A program made the position numbers and the translations under genes. This document shows positions 1 through 12,022 of a stretch of 64,000 bases of DNA, one piece after another (positions within the stretch are counted from its first letter, which is position 1; every line of letters begins with the position of its first letter). The stretch is from assembly GCA_037957365.1 (NCBI GenBank), contig JARHVA010000158.1, forward strand, positions 1,391,501 to 1,455,500, written 5' to 3'. The notes under the pieces were generated by a model, which was given only the letters and a program-made list of their open reading frames with translations, did not search any database and was not told where the DNA came from. The stretch is from Torreya grandis. Its lineage: Eukaryota > Streptophyta > Pinopsida > Cupressales > Taxaceae.

Positions 1-604
1 CATTTATTTATTAAAAGTTCTTTCAACTATTCTTTTCAGTTATACTATTTGGTGTTGTGTATCTTTCCCAAAGCATTGTCCTGCGTTACATTGTTGTGAA
101 ATGTAATGAGCTTTGGGTGGGGCATATGTAAGCACCTAAAATTTTTCACTTTATCGCTTTACTAACGGTTTCTTTTGCAAGGGCATGTCAGCACATCAAT
201 CTTCGTGAGTGCACGTCCTAAGGAGTGCATCGGGAATGGAGTGGGATCGGCTCATGATACATTGCGAGAGATGTGTTCCTTCATACAACCTTCATACCTC
301 CTATGATGTCTCCCTGAAATCCCGAAACCTTGAAATCCAACTAAGTCTGAAATGTGATAGGATCCTCCAAAACCTAAAATATGTATTATAACTCCTAGAG
401 GTCCAAAACCACTGTCAAACATCTTGAACATATATATATTATTTATATATATATATGACAATTTATACTTAAATGTTTATATAACCTAATTCAGCTCCTC
501 TGACTCTCTTTCTTTCTCTCGTTCTGGTCAATTTTTTTAGCCACCCTATTTTTATAATGTATCGGCCAGGCCAATATAGTTTGTTTCATGCCTATTTATT
601 ATTA
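1..604. repeat. Direct repeat, copy 1 (cut by window edge)
   Basis: This stretch matches 1673-2280 over its whole length, with shared blocks such as ATCTTTCCCAAAGCA, GAGCTTTGGGTGG, TATGATGTCTCCCTGAAATC and GCCACCCTAT. The offset is nearly constant at about 1671 bases, with one ~18-base gap near the left end. It continues past the window edge, so its true start is not visible. It could be one LTR of a short element or one unit of a tandem duplication. No coding potential is seen, and the small open frames here and in 605-1672 have no recognisable domain. Confidence 0.8.
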
Positions 605-1672
605 AACAAGGGATAGGAGGTCTCATTGCATTATTACTTATCTATACTACATTTTCGTGCCACCTACTTTCTCACACCAGTACCCATCTTCACAATAGAC
701 CAACGGCTCTGTAAAGGGTTCTGAGGAGCAAGGAACACATTGTGAGAAGATAGGATCTTTTTTATTTTTCATGCATCTAGCCTTCATGGGATGATATTTA
801 TACTCCACTTGTTAGCTCAAGCTTATGGTTGCTAGGTGGGGTTTTCTAAGTCCTTGATGTCGATAGTTCTTAGCCTTGCCCACTTGATTAGAATGTCTCA
901 ATCTTCGCTTCGGATTTATACATCACCTTTGTAGCACCTCATTTCATTATATTTCCATCATATGTTTTCCGATATCCCCTTGATGGATAATTTTTTTCAG
1001 CTGGTCACATCCTCTTCTTTATATTCCTATTTTCTTTTTCTTTGCTTCAAATTTGACTCTTACATTTCATTATGATGCCTCTTGGCTTTTTAGTTTGTGA
1101 GTTGCATTATAAGACTTTGGGGAATACAACCAGGTCTTCCTCACAAACTCCCATCATTTTTCATACCAGCATCATCTCTGTCATTATGGTTACATTTCTA
1201 GATGGTTGTACCTTAATGCTTTATACTTTAGCAAAAGCATTGATTTCGAATTTTCACTCATTAGAGTCTTTGTTTTCCTTTGCTGCGCATCTTTGTTTGA
1301 TTTATTTTTTCACTTGTCTTACGCTAGATGTTTTATAGTCATTTCACATGTTTTTTTGCTCCCCTTTGTTTGATTTGGGTTTTCACCTATCTTACATTGG
1401 ATCATTTTATTATTTTCTCCATTGGATCTTTTGGTTCTAATTTAGCCTTATCAATCTTGGCTTGCTAATTTTCTTGGGTTTTACAATCTTCTTCTGAGAC
1501 TTTCATTTACATCCATTTGTTGATTATTTTGAATACACATGCATTGCTCGTATCTGTTTTAGCCTTGTATCCTTAGGGTTTCTCAAATGTAGTTACAGTG
1601 CCCTCCACAATCAAGACTATGGTATTTGCATGCATTATTTATGCGGAAGGTAAGTCAAGGTATGTATATATT
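605..1672. other. Spacer between direct repeats, no gene seen
   Basis: This T-rich sequence lies between the two repeat copies. The longest open frame (1072-1338, plus) has no recognisable motif and its composition fits chance. If the flanking repeats are LTRs, this would be the interior of a short element without coding capacity, but no PBS or PPT is convincing. Confidence 0.5.
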
Positions 1673-2280
1673 ACTTTCAATCATTCATTTATCAGCATTT
1701 CTTTTCAATTATGCTCTTTGGTGTTGCTATGTATCTTTCCCAAAGCACCATCCCAAATTACACTATTGTGAAATGTAAATGAGCTTTGGGTGGTGCATAT
1801 ATACACCTAATATTTTTCACTTTATCACTTTATTGACGGTTTTTCTTATAAGGTCTTGTTGGGGCATCAATCTCTGTGAGTGCATGTCTCAAGGAGTGCA
1901 CCAGGAATGGGATGGGATCAGCTCGTGGTACGTTGCAAGAGATGTGTTCCTTCATACAGCCTTCATACCTCCTATGATGTCTCCCTGAAATCATGAAACC
2001 CTAAAATCTGGCTAAGTTTGAAATGTGATAGGATCCTCCAAAACCTAGAATCTTCATTATGACTCCTAGAAATCCGAAACCACTCTCAAACATCCTAAAA
2101 GTGTATATATATATATATAATATAGCTTACAATTGTAAATTTATACTTTTTATTATATATATTGCCTAATTCAGATCCTCTTAACTCTCCTTCCTCTCTT
2201 AATCAATTTTGCTAGCCACCCTATATTTATATTGTATCGGCCAAGCCGATACAATTTGTTTCTTGCCTTATTATCATTAA
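1673..2280. repeat. Direct repeat, copy 2
   Basis: This is the second copy of the repeat at 1-604. Similarity stops shortly after the shared TGTATCGGCCA block, near 2280, and the copia element at 2330 begins soon after. A short (TA)n tract at 2103-2121 parallels a similar tract at 428-457 in copy 1. Confidence 0.8.
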
Positions 2281-2329
2281 ATTGTATCAACCTGGCCAAT
2301 ATTGTCAGCTTAGAATTTTATGTGATTTT

Positions 2330-3447
2330 TGTTAAGCACGGAATATACTGAGAGGGGGGGGGTGAATCAGAATATTATATATCTTATAAAACTTTCTCTT
2401 TATCAAATTCCACTTAATCAAGCATTCAAGATATGCAATAAAACTCAAACAATAAACATCACACAAGATAGAGAGAGACACCAGATATAACGTGGAAACC
2501 CAATGTGGGAAAAACCACGGAGAACAATCTCAAGTATATTCGTGAGAACAAACCCACAGGAGCACCATACCCCTTTGCCGAGTACCAATCTCAGCTACAA
2601 TTCGTGAGCACCAACCCACAGGAACTTCAAACCCCTTTGCTGAGCACCAACCCAGCTACTATTCGTAAGCACCAACCCACAGGAGCACCAACCCCTTTGC
2701 CGAGCACCAACCCAGCAACAATTCGTGAGCACCAACCCACAGGAGCACCAACCCCTTTGTGTATACCACACACCTATCTCTCAATGTTGCTATCTCAACA
2801 AATGATAGATCAATACAATATCTCCTTCCTCTCTCTCACCTTTGCTCTTCTAAGCTAGATATAACAAATACAAATCATATTCATCTCTCACAATTGCTCT
2901 TCTAAGCTAGATATCACAATATCAAATCAACCTCTCACTCTCATCTTACAAATGGCTTCTCAAGCCTTTATTTATAGTTTTCCAAATAACCTTTGGCCTT
3001 CCCCCTTTGTGACCCTTCAATCCTCATGGTAAATGGCGCCAATCTTGGATGACCCTTCATATCCAAGCCTTTGAAAAGTCATGTGGTGACCCTTCATGAC
3101 CAAAAACGTCCTTCCCACTTTTGTCCTTATCTTTGGTGACTCTTCGTATTCCTCAAAGTGTCCATGAGAAATTGCGCCCTTACTCTTTTGTCTTCACTTG
3201 GTGACTCTTGGTATTCCCCAAGATGACTCTTCATGGGAAAATGTGTCCCATCCTTCTTTTGTCTTTACCCCGTGGCTTTTCGACTTCTCCATGGGCCCTT
3301 CTTTTGTCTCATATGCAACCAAAAATATATTCATTAATATTAAATAAATATTAACTCACATTAGCCAAGATAAACAACATTAAATGCAATGGGGCCTTTA
3401 TCACCAATAATACTAAACATTTGACATCAATGACAATATTTCCAACA
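2330..3447 (-). repeat. Left (3') LTR of copia element
   Basis: It starts TGTTAAGCACGG and ends CCAACA on plus, i.e. TG...CA. It aligns throughout with 5957-7103; in a 70-base sample near 3000-3070 I count about three differences. It contains a minisatellite-like run (about 2540-2760) of GAGCACCAACCCACAGGAG units, which produces a spurious open frame. GT/GC-poor CCCTTTGTGACCCTTC-type blocks follow. Confidence 0.9.
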
Positions 3448-3462
3448 ATCTCCCCCTTTGTC
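3448..3462 (-). other. Polypurine tract of copia element
   Basis: The minus strand reads GACAAAGGGGGAGAT directly before the 3' LTR start TGTTGGAAAT. This is the expected position and composition for the plus-strand primer of an LTR element. Confidence 0.85.
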
Positions 3463-3859
3463 ATTGATGGCAACCTCAATCTTGAAACTACCACATCCTG
3501 TCCCCTGAAAACATACAGTAACTCCCCCTTACTGTAGCAACCTATTCCTGTTCTCTGTACCTATTTTCTGCACCTGTACTTGTACCTGTTATTCTCCCCC
3601 TTTGACATCAATGGCAAAGGGCCTACCTGGAGCTAACACTTAGCTCCCCCTCACTTGATGCTGAACATCAATGGCAGGAAGTAATAGAAATTACTCCCAA
3701 GTCCTCTCGCCGATCTTTGAATGTATCCTTTGATCGTGCCTTTGAGAAGATATCTGACAAAACGTATACATTGTTCCCTGTCCTTTGAGCATCTGCAATC
3801 AACTCATTTGAATCTTTTCTTCTAATCTCACAACCTTTAGCATGAAACCTTAATGTGTA

Positions 3860-4135
3860 TCATTGATCACATATTTGACTAACACTCCACAGATTATGCT
3901 TAAGACCTTTTACATATAAAACATTCTTAGTCTTAGTTCTACCATAATTCAAACTCAAAGTACCTTTTATGGCTATCCTGGTAGTGATTTTATCTCCAAA
4001 TCTCACTGTACCACCATTGATCTTCTTTAGAGTAATGAACTTACTTTTATCTCCTGTCATATGCCTCAAACATCCGCTATCAATTAACCATGGTTGATCT
4101 TTACCTCCCACATGCAGAGCTGTCTGCACCATCAT
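3860..4135 (-). pseudogene. Copia protease / pre-integrase fragment
   Basis: The minus-strand frame reads WLIDSGCLRHMTGDKSKF near its start. This is the copia aspartic protease motif (D-S-G followed by H-M-T), where most relatives have DSGCSRHMTG. It continues with FGDK, GTLSL and NVLYVKGLKHNLWSVSQICD, which matches the segment between protease and integrase in plant copia polyproteins. It stops at a TGA and is not followed by integrase or RT. The protease would cleave the polyprotein in the virus-like particle. It lies downstream of the gag fragments on the same strand but frames are broken between them. Confidence 0.8.
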
Positions 4136-4239
4136 AGAATCTTCATGTTGTTTCTTCTGCCATGTACATGTCTGAACCTTCTCCCTGATGAATGGAGCTT
4201 TGAGATTTTAATCCTTCTTCTTGATGAATGGAGCTTTGA

Positions 4240-5332
4240 AGCTCTGATCCTTCTTGACTAACTCGAACATGCTTCTACAATACCGAGCTATGTGTCCGAA
4301 GTTGTTGCACTTGTAGCATATTATGGTCTCTTCATCAAAGCTTGATAGAGGAGCAAAAGAGTTGTGGCTTCTGCTTGACTATACTTGACTTTCCTTCTTA
4401 TTTCTGAAATTGTTAGCTCTTTTTCTACATTATAATTTCTTGTGACCATATCCATTACAATAAAAACAATAGCCATAGAAATAAGACCTGTATGTATATC
4501 TCTGGCCTGATTGCCTTTTGTAGCTTTGTTCTTTCCAGCCTTCTCTGTTTGTAATGTCCTCTGTATTCTTCACTTCTCCCCTTTTTGTTTCCTCTTGTGT
4601 AAGAGCTTCAGCATAGCTCTTTTTCTTTTCAAAACCGATCCCTGTCTTATCTGAATATGTTTTTTGACTTTCACAATCTTTTCTTGTTATTTCCAACTGT
4701 GCTTTGAGATCTTCATTCTTCTTGGCTTCTTCAAAGTATGCTTGTAGATCTTCAATCATTTCCTTTGACTCTTGTTCATTTTTCTCGATCTGGCGCTTTA
4801 ACCTTCGATTCTTCTTCTGAACAGCTTCTAACTCTTCTAAGGCACAAATGAGCTCTCCTTCCATATTCACTTCAGCTTCCTCCTCTTCTTCTTCTTGATC
4901 ACCTTCATGTATGGCCATGAATAGAATCTCTTCTTCTGAATCACTGACTCCACTATCTTCGCCTGAACTAGGATCCTTAGAATACAGGCTCTTCTTCTCG
5001 AAACCCTTCTTAGATTTGCCTTTGAAATTCTTCTTGTATGTAGGCTTTTCTTCTTCATCATCATTAACCTTATCTAGGCATCTAGCTGAAAAATGTCCAA
5101 TCTTTCCACAATTAAAACATTTAAAAGGTAATTTTTTTATATTTACTTGTTTCTCTTTTCGGCTTGCAAATGAAAAGTGCTCTGTTGTCATCTTCATCAT
5201 CACTGGAACTATCATTTGATTCTTGAATTTTAGCTTTCTCCTTCTTTGATATCTTGAAAGCCGCTTCTCTCTTTGAGGGTTTATCTTGTTATGTCCGCAT
5301 CTCATATGCCGTGAGAATACCATGAAGCTCAT
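4240..5332 (-). pseudogene. Copia gag C-terminal half with zinc knuckles and coiled coil
   Basis: An open frame at 4430-5332 contains the CCHC zinc knuckle CFNCGKIGHFSARC, acidic serine-rich stretches, and a Glu/Lys-rich coiled coil (ICALEELEAVQKKNRRLKRQ and following residues). It ends after a partial knuckle CFYCNGYGHKKL. A further intact knuckle, CYKCNNFGHIARYC, is readable at about 4271-4315 after a stop. Gag nucleocapsid knuckles bind element RNA during packaging. The large gag with a coiled coil resembles those of several plant copia lineages (for example SIRE-like elements); I cannot fix the lineage from gag alone. Stops separate this block from the N-terminal gag block. Confidence 0.8.
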
Positions 5333-5483
5333 CCATTTTTAACTTGGCTAAATTCTTCATCTCCTCAATTGCCGAAACCTTTGCATCATATCTCATTGGT
5401 AGAGATCTCAAAACCTTTTGCACCACCGTTGACTCATCCAATGTTTCTCCAAGACCTTGAATCTAATTTACGACTTGATCAAC

Positions 5484-5925
5484 TCACAAAAGATAACTTG
5501 TTATATCTTCTTCTTCCATCTTCAAACTTTCAAACTGCCTTCTAAAAGTCTGCAACTTAGCTTGCTGAACCTTTCCATCACCTTTGTAAATATTCTCAAG
5601 TTTTACCCGAGTTTCATGAGCAGATTTACATTGCATAACTTTAACAAATTCAAATTCACATAAACCACATAAAATAGCATTTAAAGCTTTAGCATTACAT
5701 TCACTTGCCTTTTTTTCTGTTGGAGTAATTGTAGATGTTTGTGGCTCTTCATATTCCTCCACCACTGATTTCCATATGTCGAATCCAAGGGCCATCAAAT
5801 AAACCTTCATTCTCATGCTCCAAAAAGCATAATTCATCCCATCAAACAAAGGTGCCTTATTTGTAGAAAATCCTTCCTGTGACCCAGCGATCGTGCTTTC
5901 CCAATCTACCTTCAAGCTGTAAAAC
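5484..5925 (-). pseudogene. Copia gag N-terminal domain
   Basis: The minus-strand frame contains APLFDGMNYAFWSMRMKVYL, then YEEPQTSTITP, KALNAILCGLCEFEFVKVM and KLQTFRRQFESLKMEEEDIT. This order is that of copia-type gag (DUF4219/UBN2 families): the F-x-G-x-N-Y-x-x-W motif, then the capsid helices. Coding begins just inside the PBS, as expected for gag. The upstream part of the open frame, beyond about 5940, lies in the LTR and is not gag. The frame ends at 5484, with the remainder of capsid readable only in broken frames to about 5340. Confidence 0.85.
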
Positions 5926-5942
5926 TTTTTAAAAAAGAAGCT

Positions 5943-5954
5943 GCTCTGATACCA
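5943..5954 (-). other. Primer-binding site (tRNA-Met type)
   Basis: The plus strand reads GCTCTGATACCA; its complement TGGTATCAGAGC is the classic plant PBS for initiator tRNA-Met. It is separated from the right LTR by two bases. Confidence 0.9.
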
Positions 5955-5956
5955 AT

Positions 5957-7103
5957 TGTTAAGCACGGAATATACTGAGGGGGTGTGAATCAGTATATTA
6001 TATATATTATAAAACTTTCCCTTTATCAAATTCCACTTAATCAAACAATTAAGATATGCAATAAAACTCAAACAATAAACATCACACAAGATAGAGAGAG
6101 ACACCAGATATAATGTGGAAACCCAATGTGGGAAAAACCACGGAGAACAATCTCAAGTATATTCGTGAGAACAAACCCATAGGAGCACCATACCCCTTTG
6201 CCGAGTACCAACCTCAACTACAATTCGTGAGCACCAACCCACAGGAGCTTCAAACCCCTTTGCCGAGCACCAACCCAGCTACTATTCGTGAGCAGCAACC
6301 CAAAGAAGCACCAACCCTTTTGCCGAGCACCAACCCACAGGAGCACCAACCCCTTTGCCGAGCACCAACCCAGCAACAATTCGTGAGCACCAACCCACAA
6401 GAGCACCAACCCCTTTGTGTATACCACACACCTATCTCTCAATGTTGCTATCTCAACAAATGATAGATCAATACTTCTCCTTCCTCTCTCTCACCTTTGC
6501 TCTTCTAAGCTAGATATAACAAATACAAATCATATTCATCTCTCACAATTGCTTTTCTAAGTTAGATATCACAATATCAAATCAACCTCTCACTCTCATC
6601 TTATAAATGGCTTCTCAAGCCTTTATTTATAGCTTTTCAAATGACCTTTGGCCTTCCCCCTTTGTGACCCTTCAATCCTCATGAAAAATGGCGCCAATCT
6701 TGGATGACCTTTCATATCCAAGCCTTTGAAAAGTCATGTGGTGACCCTTCATGACCAAAAACGTCCTTCCCACTTTTGTCCTTATCTTTGGTGACTCTTC
6801 GTATTCTTCAAAGTGTCCCTTCATGAGAAATTGTGCCCTTACTCTTTTGTCTTCACTTGGTGACTCTTGGTATTCCCCAAGATGACTCTTCATGGGAAAA
6901 TGCGTCCCATCCTTCTTTTGTCTTTGCCCAGTGGCTCTTCGACTTTTCCATGGGCCCTTCTTTTGTCTCAGATGCAACCAAAAATATATTCATTAATATT
7001 AAATAAATATTAACTCACATTAGCCAAGATAAACATTAAATGCAATGGGGCCTTTATCACCAATAATACTAGACCTTTGACATCAATGACAATATTTCCA
7101 ACA
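5957..7103 (-). repeat. Right (5') LTR of copia element
   Basis: It begins TGTTAAGCACGG and ends CCAACA on plus, matching 2330-3447. It contains the same GAGCACCAACCC minisatellite (about 6165-6410), with unit rearrangements relative to the left LTR. On the minus strand this LTR would drive element transcription. Confidence 0.9.
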
Positions 7104-8195
7104 ATTTTGGGTTTGAAGCCACATATATAGGGGTCATATTATCATTCCTAAACATATAACGCAGTCATTTGCTCTACTTGCACTCGCATTTCTACTTTTT
7201 AGTAGTAAAAGGAAGAGTTAGAGGTTAGAGTCTTATCATGGAGGTCTAGTCTTGCTTATGGTCTTTGAAGTTCAATAGGAGTGATGGCAAGGAGGTGTCC
7301 CAATCTTTGAGGTCCCCAACTAAGGATATCTAGGTCTTCTTCTTGCCATTTGAAGTCTTCAACCTACAACATCTCTTTCAAAGTGCCACATGAGCCAAAG
7401 GGGGAGAGTGATGCACTGACGAATCCACCCAAAGGTAAATATCTCTATCCCCACTTTATTTCCTTTATTTAGTACACTAGATATTGCTTTGTTCATTGCT
7501 ATTGTAGATGTGTTGTTTATCCTTGCTTATGCTCCTTATACCGGATAAGCTAGTATAGTTGTATAGTTGCTTAGGCTTGCCATTTATCCCCTTAGGTTTC
7601 ATAGACTGCCCATTGGTTGACCATTGCACCACTTGCATTCTTATTAGTTTAGTATTTGTAGTTATCTTGTATCTAGGTTACCGTTGTTCGTCAATGCCTT
7701 GGATGTGGCATCCTTATTATATCCTTGGTACACCCCTTCATAATCATTGTTACAATCATTTATCTATCTTGAGACCTAGTGAGATCCATAATGTCATGCC
7801 CATTTTTTTCCTTAAAGTAAACACGACACAACCATTTCATAACAACCAACACAAGAATGGATTCAAATCAATAACACATAATTGCAATTTTTGCGACTAC
7901 CATGATTCCATCAAAGGCACAAGCTACTGATTAACAGATCAAAAGCTCTATTCATTCAGCCACACGTTAAAGAGCTCATTCGCTAGCTCACGCCCACAGT
8001 CACGATGTTATGACGTTGAAATGGCTGTCTAAATTGACCTCGGCCACTGCTGACAAAGGTAGGCTCTACGTGGCCACTTCGACAATCTCCCTAGCCACAC
8101 CAACATCTCTTCGGGCTTTCGGGGCCATTCTCTACCACTTGTCATTCCTGCCACATCCTGAAGCTTCACAAACTGTACACATTGCTATCTCTGTC
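7104..8195. other. No gene recognised
   Basis: This begins with the right copy of the ATTTT TSD. A purine tract CAAAGGGGGAGAG followed by TGATGCACTGACG at about 7397-7422 resembles a PPT plus LTR start on plus, but no partner LTR is visible. Open frames at 7559-7930 and 8010-8252 have no recognisable domains. Confidence 0.4.
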
Positions 8196-8585
8196 GGGTT
8201 AGCAGGATGTCGACACGTGGACGGCTCTCGACGATCCGCTTGGCCGACATAGACCGTACCATGAAGCCTACTGACATCATTTTCGGGTTAGTGAGATGAC
8301 ATGTGGATGGCTCCCAATGATCCGCTTGCCCGTCATCGATCATACAATGGAGCATGTTGATGTCACTCCCGGGTTAGCAGGATGATGACACGTGGACGGC
8401 TTCCGATGATCTGCTTGTCTGGCATCGACCATACAATGAAGCTTGCTGACATCACTCTCGAGTTAGCGGGATAACGACACATGAGCGGCTCCCGACGATC
8501 CGCTTGCCCAACATCAACCATACAATGGAGCCTTTTGACGTCACTCTCGAATTAGAGGGATGACGACACGTGCACTCATTCGGCC
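8196..8585. repeat. Tandem repeat, ~88-bp unit, about 4.4 copies
   Basis: Units begin at about 8196, 8285, 8371, 8460 and 8549, giving spacings of 89, 86, 89 and 89. Each carries GGGTTAGCRGGATGAYGACA, CACGTGGACGGCT, CCGATGATCCGCTTG, CATCGACCATACAATGRAGC and a TGACATCACTC end. The last unit is cut short after ACGACACGTG. Units have diverged at many positions, often CG to TG/CA, which suggests an old, methylated array. Confidence 0.9.
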
Positions 8586-11575
8586 AACTTTCCACAAGTA
8601 GTAAAATTGACTAAGGCAAAGTTGCCAAAGAAAAAGCCAAGGCAAATAACAACAAAGCAACATACAAGAACCTGTCGACAAGGAATTCGACCTAAGGTAA
8701 AAAGTTGCAACTAAGACTCGAAAAACAGCTAAGGCACAATTCGATACGGAGCCAACGGACAACACTGAGACAAGAAGCAAAATCCCGATATAGTTTAACA
8801 CATAAATCGACTGAGGCACAATCAAAGAAAACTCAAAGATGGTTCAAACTTCAAGGAATTAGAACTAATCTGAGGCAATTTAATAAGCTTGTATTACCTG
8901 CTGCCGACAACCTGATCTAGGCAAAGTCTAAGTTCCTCAAAAGAGATTCTGCTAATGCTAAGTCTGCATCACATTAAGCGATTGAACAAGAAGGTGCCCA
9001 AGCAAAATACTCTTTCGACACTAAACCAATATTCTCATTGGTTTAACCAAATATGTAAACAATCCGAGAGACTCTACTTTTCACAGAAATCTCTAAGGTT
9101 ACAAGGGATCCACTCATAACGACGACTACTTTAAAGGCTCAGTGGAATGATTCGACTAGTAATGGCCCTTGCAACGTTTCATTCCATTCTAGGGAAAAAG
9201 AGGCCAAACACCATCAATTGCTATGAAGCATAAGCAACTCATATGAAAAAGATTATCAGAACTTCTTCTTTCATTAATTCTCTGCAAGGGAGACCTCAAT
9301 CAAACCTAAAGGCTTCATGCCTTGTTATAATTATAACAGGGCCAAACTCTAATAAAGTTATTCTTTTGATATGAAATGGTCTTGTTAAGGGGAAGGTTTA
9401 CAACAGTTTACTTATCCATCTGCTAAGTATCAAGGAACTCTTCCACGAGAGATAATCTCCAACCATAATAACATCAATGTTTAGTTTTACTCCTACAAGT
9501 TGTATCATTCTTCCCAATAACCATCTCAAGCTATTTATTTGAGTCCCACTCATCTTTAGATAAGTTCGATCCATTAGATCACATCACATTTAGATCATAG
9601 AGAGAGACACAATGCTTATATGATAAGCTTATCATAACAAAGATTTAAGCAAGAGAATCAAACTATCAATATGTATTAAAAGGCCAAACATGCTAAGGAA
9701 TCTTTCCTTACATAACAAATTCTTCCCAAGATCTTCATACAAAGTATTTACCATTCAGTTACATCTCAATTTATCAAATAGGTTCAACAAAAAGATAATA
9801 GAAGTCTTTACCCATAACTAGGTCATTATACAAAATACTATCTTCCAGAAGAATAATACAAGTCGGTTGGCTACTATTAACATTTATCAATACAAGAGAT
9901 GTCATCCATCTCATACATAAACATGAGGCACAACTTTAGGCTCGATTTAATACTCACAAGAACAATCATTCTTCAAGAATGGTCCTCGTTTGCTCCAAGC
10001 AAATGCAAAGCCATTTGAAGGAAGGCTCATCGCCCAAGCTTTTGTCATCATTAAGCTACTGCTCTAGACACCCCCGAGCTCGAGACTCCCAGCTCCGAGC
10101 ATGTTTACATCACTTGGCACTGGCAAGGGTGGGTATCTAAACTCAAAGGAATGATCATGCACCCACCTATAGTCCTATTCCTGAATTTTACCGAAGGAGC
10201 CTTCCAGTCCTTAATACAATTTCAACAAGCATTCAATGAACATTAAAATGAAGCTAAGCATTTATAAATCTAGAAGACAAGCAGGCAAGTTTTCACAACA
10301 TAAACAAGGCCTATCATTTGATTGGGTAGCAAGAGAACACCTCACTCAAATGCTTTCATCCAATAGTCATAGGAGGGTTAAGCAATCTACCACCGTGCCT
10401 CAGCACGGGAGGGCTTAACAATCTACCACCATGACACCACCATGCCCAGTATAAGAGTCTTGACATTCTGCCACCATGAAGATGTTGCTCTCAGACAACC
10501 ACCACATTATGTCACAACAACATTTATACACTCAAGCAAGAAGTTGAAACATTCAAGTCAAACAAGGAGGAACACAACCTCTCCAAGGCCCTTGACCGAG
10601 CAAAGAACTACATGGCGGCCGATGCACAACCATGGAAAGATAATAAGAAAAGTAGAATAAACCAAGTGGCCTTATTCTGCTTAAAGCCAAAGAGTCAAAC
10701 ATAGAACAATACCATTTTCATTCAAGGAATAAGCTGTAAAACAAGTTAATAGAAAGCCCACCCAAGTGCTTCAAGATCTCTTGAGCGCTATCCTTCAATT
10801 GTCTAAGACTCGGCTCTCTAACCAGCTCTTCCTACTTGTTGCTTCTTCCCTTTTTCTTAGTCTATCCTCTTAAAAATGGCAAAAAAGGTCCTACCCTCAA
10901 GTGTTCGACTTCTATAAATAGACATCCTAAACTTAGCCAACCACCCTCTACTCGCCAGCCCATGCCTTATTATAGGACGTTCTTTTCCATGTTCAATTAA
11001 GGCATATGGCAGCTCTACAGGTTCCTGCGGTTGCTTCCTAGACTCTCTCACCTCTTCCCATTTGATTCAAGACTTAGGCAATCAATCCTAGATCTGCCAG
11101 TCGGACACTAGCCATTCTAGACGTTGGCTGCAAGATCTTAAGGCCAGGATACAAGAAGTTTCACCCACCAACTTAAAGGCTAGCCACCTAAACAATACGC
11201 TAAGTCAGAAAGAGGTGACGACATTATCGTAGACAACCGACTAATTAAGACAGGTTTAAGAAAGGTTTAAGGTAAGGTTGTTTAGTGATATAACCATGCT
11301 TGGCCTAGTCCATTTCCTTCATTGGCCCCTTCCCTGTTCCTACGCACTCGATACACACATCAAATTCCTCCAACCTGATAGCCAAATCTATTTAATTTAA
11401 TCAATTAGGCACTCAATCTATATAAGCAATAGCCAATCATCCAAGGACTACAAGCATTCACATAGATAGATTCATATAACCTTATACACATACAATTGCC
11501 AATATACAAGTTTATGAGCAATGATCCAACTTCATTTAAGTCAATCTATCTCATAGACATAATCAGATTCATAAC
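8586..11575. other. No gene recognised
   Basis: About 3 kb of non-coding sequence. Open frames at 8705-8920, 10236-10418, 10442-10660 and 10857-11051 are short and without recognisable motifs. It may be part of a very old retroelement, but I find no LTR pair, PBS or domain. Confidence 0.4.
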
Positions 11576-11633
11576 TGTAACATCCCATAAAGAAAATGGA
11601 AGCATTATACTTTCATGAGTAAGTAATCAAAAC

Positions 11634-12000
11634 CATAGTTACCAAGTTCAGAAATCTGGATCCGTTCAGGAGGACAAAAAATTCGAAAATCCAAAATTCT
11701 TGAAAAGTTCAGAAAAATCCAATCCACAATAATACATACATGTGTGAGCATAGTTTTATAAATATGCAAAATTGACAAATACAATGAAAAACATTAATAA
11801 AGTAATATGAAATGTTAATATTATATAATAACTATGGTTTCAAGGCATTTTTTTTGCAAAAAGCCTAAAAAAAATTAAAATTTTAAATTTTAAATTTTTT
11901 GGAAAAAAACAAAGTCAACCCAGACAAACTTATCCAGGCCAGCCAAAAAATTTGGATCCAATCGGATTTTGTGCAGATCCGGCTAGATTTGGTAACTATG
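11634..12000. mobile_element. hAT-like MITE, 367 bp, with 8-bp TSD
   Basis: The element has 12-bp perfect terminal inverted repeats, CATAGTTACCAA at the left and TTGGTAACTATG at the right, with weaker inverted similarity further in (GGATCCG / CGGATC). It is flanked by the exact 8-bp duplication ATCAAAAC at 11626-11633 and 12001-12008. Length, lack of coding sequence and 8-bp TSD fit a non-autonomous hAT-superfamily element. Confidence 0.85.
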
Positions 12001-12022
12001 ATCAAAACATAATTGATAATAG

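Larger units (their letters stand above)
2330..7103 (-). mobile_element. Ty1/copia LTR retrotransposon, gag-PR only, complete ends
   Basis: Two long direct repeats (2330-3447 and 5957-7103) bound an interior that codes on the minus strand. The exact 5-bp TSD ATTTT lies at 2325-2329 and 7104-7108. The PBS (minus strand TGGTATCAGAGC, initiator tRNA-Met) is next to the right LTR, and a purine tract (AAAGGGGGAGAT on minus) touches the left LTR. The interior encodes a copia gag with zinc knuckles and a protease start, then ends. No integrase, reverse transcriptase or RNase H is visible between the protease and the left LTR, a space of only about 410 bases. It is therefore a structurally intact but non-autonomous element, probably an internal deletion derivative. 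Confidence 0.9.

Noticed and set aside
2505..2858. 117-codon plus-strand frame with PTGAPTPLPSTNPA repeats (and the copy at 6113-6463)
   Set aside because: It lies wholly in the LTR minisatellite of the copia element; the frame is open only because the repeat unit lacks stops, and the frame on the opposite strand is equally open.
4911..5219. Plus-strand 102-codon frame
   Set aside because: It is antisense to the copia gag zinc-knuckle region and has no motif.
8196..8585. Regular repeats considered as a CRISPR array
   Set aside because: The whole 88-bp unit repeats without unique spacers, and the sequence is a plant nuclear genome.
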